DNA from: Flavobacterium cutihirudinis
GTDB taxonomy: Bacteria > Bacteroidota > Bacteroidia > Flavobacteriales > Flavobacteriaceae
Direction: 5' to 3'
NCBI RefSeq assembly: GCF_003385895.1
Contig: NZ_QRDQ01000007.1
Location: forward strand, 496,001 to 560,000
Length of the DNA: 64,000 nt
Numbering within the stretch: position 1 is the stretch's first letter; every line of letters begins with the position of its first letter. The notes under the pieces are model-generated. The model searched no databases. It was not told the DNA's origin and saw only the letters and a program-made list of their open reading frames with translations. Positions 60,530 to 64,000 of this stretch are shown in pieces. Made by a program: the position numbers and the translations under genes.

Positions 60530-61426
60530 TTAGGTATCCCCGTCCTTGTCATAATTATAATCAAAACCATATTTGTACATAGTTGTGACACCACCCTCAA
60601 TTTCAGTTTTCATTTTCCATTCTTTTAAATGAAGCCATTTTATAAAATCGTATCTAAAAATGGGCTCGCTCGAATAGATTCCTGCTTTGTTGTAGTCTAC
60701 AGTAACCTCGTCAGTAGTTTTTGTAATTCGGTCTTTAATATTCTTAATAGTACCATTATCAGTACGGGTAACTGTAATGTAGCCCTTTTGGTTATCTATT
60801 GTCTCTATAAAAATTTTATCGCCCACGTAACTATAGGTAGTTTTTGTTTCAGTTTGGCCATAATGGGTTTCATAGTTATCGTCTGTATTATAAGTTAATA
60901 ATAGTTGGCTATATGGATAAACGCCTTCTTGTTTTATTAAACGTCCAATTTCGTCGTAATATAAATTTAATAGTGTTCCATTTTGATCTGTTTTTTTTTT
61001 GATATATCCTTTGCTATTAAGCTCAACTGTTTCATTAGGATTAGTAGCATTAATTAATTCATCAGCGTTATTGTACTGAAATTTAGCGGCACTAAAAAAG
61101 TCAACCCAATTACTTTTTTTATCCATAGCACTTAATCTTCCTTTTGAGTCGTAGGAAAAACTTATTTCAGTAACATCTTTTTTGACTTCATTTCCAAGAT
61201 CATCCTGACTTATAGTGGCAATTATAGTTTGTATGATACTTTTAAAATTTTCTTTTTTTGGAAAAAGTTTTACAGCTGGTCTGAATAGTTTCTGGTTCGG
61301 CAATCTCGGATCGACAACTTCAGGCGTTGTTGTCGTTGGATCTTGTTTACCCGAATCTTCATTAGAAGAACAGCTAACAAAAAATGTTGTAGTAATAAAT
61401 AGAATTAGAGCGGCAATTTTTTTCAT
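60530..61426 (-). CDS. Lipoprotein with RHS/YD-like repeats
   Basis: The 298-residue protein has a lipoprotein signal (ALILFITTTFFVSC, Cys 19). The mature part holds short repeats such as SFSYDSKGRLSAM, KFQYNNADELINA, LNLYYDEIGRLIKQ and GFDYNYDKDGD, in the style of RHS/YD repeats or the DUF4595-type lipoproteins of Bacteroidota. These beta-repeats build extended sheets at the cell surface. The lipid Cys is followed by SSNEDSG, typical of export to the outer membrane. Ligand unknown. Confidence 0.82.
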   Translation of the reverse strand: MKKIAALILFITTTFFVSCSSNEDSGKQDPTTTTPEVVDPRLPNQKLFRPAVKLFPKKENFKSIIQTIIATISQDDLGNEVKKDVTEISFSYDSKGRLSAMDKKSNWVDFFSAAKFQYNNADELINATNPNETVELNSKGYIKKKTDQNGTLLNLYYDEIGRLIKQEGVYPYSQLLLTYNTDDNYETHYGQTETKTTYSYVGDKIFIETIDNQKGYITVTRTDNGTIKNIKDRITKTTDEVTVDYNKAGIYSSEPIFRYDFIKWLHLKEWKMKTEIEGGVTTMYKYGFDYNYDKDGDT

Positions 61427-61732
61427 TTTAGTTTTAACGTTAGTAAGCTATTAGTACGATTATAAAAAATGTAAAATTAAATTACATTTTCATCTTTTTT
61501 GTACGGGAACCCGTAAAACGAGATTTTTTTAAACGCTGTCTTGAACTAAGATTTTGTGTTTGCTGCTTATACACTTGCGCTAATGATAATGAAGTTTTTA
61601 GGAATTGAAGATTTTCTAGTTATTTCATTAAATAAACTTTTTCAACTGATTTATATTATAATGTATATTTGAGTCTAACAAATCAATAACCTAGTCGAGA
61701 GAAAATCCCGATCTAATTTTTAAGATATTTCA
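61427..61732. other. Gap holding palindrome and promoter
   Basis: It contains a perfect palindrome TACGGGAACCCGTA (61502-61515) and a TATATTTG promoter element (61664-61671) for the following nuclease-like gene. No gene is seen. Confidence 0.6.
61664..61671 (+). promoter_or_regulatory. -7 promoter element TATATTTG
   Basis: A perfect TAnnTTTG match, 62 bp before the ATG at 61733. The broken nuclease-family gene thus still has a plausible promoter. Confidence 0.52.
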
Positions 61733-62809
61733 ATGAAAAATAAACTAGTATTCCTTACTTTTTTGCTGTTTTTTGGAACAGCTATTGGTTCTTTATCTGC
61801 TTTCAGTGCAAAAGAAACGATTATGTCTTCAACAGAAAACAATTTTAAAGGACAGTTAAAAGTACTTTCTTTAAATACCTGACAGGAAGGAACTTCGGTA
61901 AAAGGAGGTTTTGATGCGATAGTGGAAGTAATTCTTCAATCAGAAGCCGATGTCGTTTTCCTGAGTGAAGTGCGCAATTATAAAGGAGTGTTGTTTGTGC
62001 CACATCTTTTGGAAGCCCTAAAAGCGAAAGGCGCGACTTTTTATGGTTCTAGTCTCAAAACGGATGCATGTATTTTGTCCAAATTTCCTATCGAGTCTAC
62101 AGCATCGATAAGTTCAGAATCGGTTACCAAATGTATGATCAGGTTGAACAAGAAAACCAGTGTTGCCGTATATGCAGCGCATTTAGATTATACGCATTAC
62201 GCTTGTTATTTGCCGAGAGGTTACGACGGAATTAACTGGGAAAAATTACCGGAACCCATTTTAGATACCGAAAAAATTCTGAAACAAAATATCGATTCGC
62301 AACGTGACGAAGAAATAGCACTTTTTGTAAAAGATGCTCAAGTAGAACGTCAAAAAGGAAATCTGGTGCTTCTAGGAGGTGATTTTAATGAACCTTCGCA
62401 TTTAGATTGGACAGCAGCAACAAAAGATTTATTTGATCATAACGGCGTTATTGTTCCGTGGCACACCAGTGTAACGCTTAAAAATAATGGATTTCTGGAT
62501 GCTTACAGAGTAAAATATCCTGATCCGGTTAAAAATCCGGGATTTACCTGGCCAGCTTATAACACTGATGTGGAGTTGTCAAAACTATTATGGGCGAAAG
62601 ACGCCGATGAAAGAGATCGTATTGACTTTATCTATTTCTATCCAAATAAAAAGCTTTCGCTAAAAGATGCTGTAATTGTTGGACCTGTAGCAAGTATAAT
62701 AAAAGGAAAAGGAGTGGAGACTCCCGACGGAGATATGTTTTTAAAACCAAACGGTATATGGCCGTCAGATCATAAAGGGGTTTTGGCTACTTTTTCGATT
62801 GCTGATTAA
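61733..62809 (+). pseudogene. Endonuclease/exonuclease/phosphatase family gene with premature TGA
   Basis: From the ATG at 61733 the frame codes a signal peptide (KLVFLTFLLFFGTAIGSLSA) and the start of an EEP domain (LKVLSLNT), then a TGA at 61880-61882 (codon 50). The same frame continues as QEGTSVKGGFDAI and runs intact to 62809 with DVVFLSEV, GGDFNEPSHLDW, RIDFIYFYP and PSDHKGVLATF. In this family LNxWQEG is usual, so TGA replaces TGG (Trp). A GTG at 61922 could restart translation, but it would lose the first catalytic strand and the export signal. Confidence 0.85.
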
Positions 62810-62917
62810 CTTGAAACTTTGAAGTTGTGCGAAGTCTTAGGCTGTGCAAAGTCTCCTGACTTTGTACAGCGAAAATCATTGTAATCTAATGCATAATTTA
62901 AATCTCGGATTACGTTC

Positions 62918-63149
62918 TTTCATGCATCATTTAGGTTCTGAACCCCATCGTTTAGGTTCAGAACTCCATCGTTCAGGTTCGGAACCTCAAATTTGACGTC
63001 CGGAACCCCAAATTTGAGCCTCATGACGTCAAATTTTACGTCAGGCAACGTATATTTTGAGGTTCGTGACGTCAAATTTGAGGCTCGGAACCGAAAAATT
63101 GGGGTAAACAACCTCAACTATGGATGTTGGGACGTCATTTATGTAGAAA
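62918..63149. repeat. Array of eleven ~21-bp quasi-palindromic units
   Basis: Units of 21 bp (one of 22) follow each other without gaps, each near GGAACCTCAAATTTGAGG, itself almost palindromic around AAATTT. Units at 62939, 62960, 62981, 63002, 63023, 63044 (22 bp), 63066, 63087, 63108 and 63129 can be aligned. On the minus strand the units give a heptapeptide pattern, but no real gene is supported. Confidence 0.8.
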
Positions 63150-63226
63150 ATTGGTCTATTTGTTAGTGCGAGCGTGTGTCTCGCTCTTAGTGGCAAAGAT
63201 TTGTTTTTTATTTATGTTTTTGATTA

Positions 63227-63964
63227 TTAAATGGAGTTCTCATCAGATTCTATTTGCTTTAATCTTTTATTGATGAGTTTGATCATTTTTTTGTAGAGAA
63301 TATTCAATTTTTTAAACTGTTCAATACTGTCATCGGAGCTCTTTTTTTGTAAAGAATAGGTTTCTTCTCTGAGTGAATTCCTTATTAAGGTTTGTTTGGC
63401 AAAATCACTTTGCGCTTGACTTAACTCGAATTCAGCTTTTGAATATTTATAATGAAGTTCATTTACCGCCTTTGTCAAAATAAATTCTAATTCTATTATG
63501 CTGATAACTAAGTCTTTTTTTAAGTCAATAAATTCTTGATCTTGCATGAATAATGTTAAATGAGCTTCAGCTAAATCACTATCGTACTGTCTTTTGGCAA
63601 ATTCTTTTAAGGATTGCTTTATTTCTTGATAATTGTTTATGTCATAATTTGAAAAACTAAAGCGTATCAAATAGTAAAACCATGCTGCAATATGTTTATT
63701 GAATGCGAAAAGAGCTTCGCGTTCTGCGTTCTTTAAATTTAAACGATGTTGATTATTAAATGAAATTTGTGCTTTTAATATTTCATTTTGCTTTAATAAA
63801 TCTGATTTTATATTTTCGACTATTTCTGTTATTTCTCCAATATCTTCCTTTGTGGCTTGATTTGTTGCTTTTGTTTCAAAATATTTTGGCCAAAAATTTT
63901 TGAATATATAAAAAAATGCAAGCGAAAATAATATGAGTAAAAAATTATAAAAGTATTTCTCCAT
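63227..63964 (-). CDS. Membrane-anchored coiled-coil protein of unknown function
   Basis: The 245-residue protein has an N-terminal helix (FYNFLLILFSLAFFYIFKNFW), then the recurrent segment KATNQATKEDIGEITEIVENIKSDLLKQNEILKAQ, long helices through ~200 with strong heptad character, and a charged tail. The ATKEDIGEIT...VE..K motif occurs in many small membrane proteins of unknown function, some of them in accessory regions. No catalytic residues are visible. Its own promoter would lie beyond 63964 near the window edge. Confidence 0.72.
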   Translation of the reverse strand: MEKYFYNFLLILFSLAFFYIFKNFWPKYFETKATNQATKEDIGEITEIVENIKSDLLKQNEILKAQISFNNQHRLNLKNAEREALFAFNKHIAAWFYYLIRFSFSNYDINNYQEIKQSLKEFAKRQYDSDLAEAHLTLFMQDQEFIDLKKDLVISIIELEFILTKAVNELHYKYSKAEFELSQAQSDFAKQTLIRNSLREETYSLQKKSSDDSIEQFKKLNILYKKMIKLINKRLKQIESDENSI

Positions 63965-64000
63965 TTTTTATTTAGTTATTTTTTGTGTCTGCTATTTAAA

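Noticed and set aside
61880..61882. Selenocysteine codon at the TGA
   Set aside because: The position is a conserved Trp, not Cys, and no selenocysteine insertion structure or sel genes are visible.
61922..62809. Intact hydrolase starting at GTG 61922
   Set aside because: The same frame continues upstream through one TGA to an ATG with signal peptide and the first EEP strand; the GTG start lacks both.
62920..63117. Heptapeptide-repeat protein on the minus strand
   Set aside because: The frame is a product of the 21-bp DNA repeat; the 22-bp unit shifts the pattern and no promoter or conserved domain supports it.
62918..63149. CRISPR array
   Set aside because: Units follow directly with no unique spacers and vary in sequence; no cas genes are present.

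Overview
The window is an AT-rich chromosomal segment of a Flavobacterium-like member of the Bacteroidota. The grounds are: many promoters of the Bacteroidota type (-7 element TAnnTTTG) and few Shine-Dalgarno sequences; a cbb3 oxidase operon with ccoN and ccoO fused; DUF5606, YitT and DUF2752 proteins; proteins with type IX secretion-like C-termini; and many short palindromic intergenic repeats. It is mostly core genome. I see no rRNA, tRNA, CRISPR array, insertion sequence or prophage.

Layout. 1-5.4 kb: the end of a histidine kinase, an aldo/keto reductase, the cysE-cysM pair and small membrane or Smr proteins. 5.5-8.4 kb: a two-repeat lipoprotein, a cysteine desulfurase and a Sua5/YrdC protein. 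8.4-14.7 kb: a surface-polysaccharide/LPS-core cluster (DUF4422 protein, UDP-galactopyranose mutase, three GT2-type transferases, a GT9 heptosyltransferase and a KdkA/WaaP-like kinase). 14.8-23.2 kb: dapD, a lone PAS protein, ruvX, mqo, a FUSC transporter, def, DUF5606 and mazG. 23.2-34.0 kb: a microaerobic respiration block (Crp/Fnr regulator, ccoI, ccoS, ccoNO, ccoQ, ccoP, ccoG, ccoH, a SafE-like protein, hemN). 34.2-44.4 kb: small membrane proteins, doxX, an acyl-CoA carboxylase subunit, lpxD, msrB, prfB with a programmed frameshift, threonine aldolase, ybaB and an S9 peptidase. 44.4-54 kb: a CBS/cysteine-synthase-like enzyme, a tandem pair of secreted LamG proteins, small lipoprotein and peptide genes, yebC, an S41 protease, gcvT and yitT. 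54-64 kb: a more accessory stretch with a TPR-adenylate cyclase, nnrD, a HipA-like kinase/DUF3037 pair between palindromic repeats, hutD, GNAT, an RHS-like lipoprotein, a nuclease-family gene broken by one TGA, a 21-bp tandem repeat array and a membrane coiled-coil protein.

How the parts work together. The clearest unit is the cbb3 block. Three copies of a 14-bp palindrome, ATGATAwwTrTCAT, lie upstream of ccoI, of the ccoS-ccoNO operon and of hemN. All three sit 36.5-37.5 bp before the last G of a TAnnTTTG-type element, which is the geometry of a class II Crp/Fnr activator site. The Crp/Fnr-family gene at 23170-23850 is the natural candidate to bind them. The TPR-adenylate cyclase at 54.7 kb could in principle make a ligand for such a regulator, but that is inference.

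The most interesting less-described items are this putative regulon, the HipA-like kinase/DUF3037 module, the covarying palindromic repeats around it, the 21-bp array at 62.9-63.15 kb, and a perfect GAAA-loop hairpin at the predicted 5' end of the PAS-protein mRNA.
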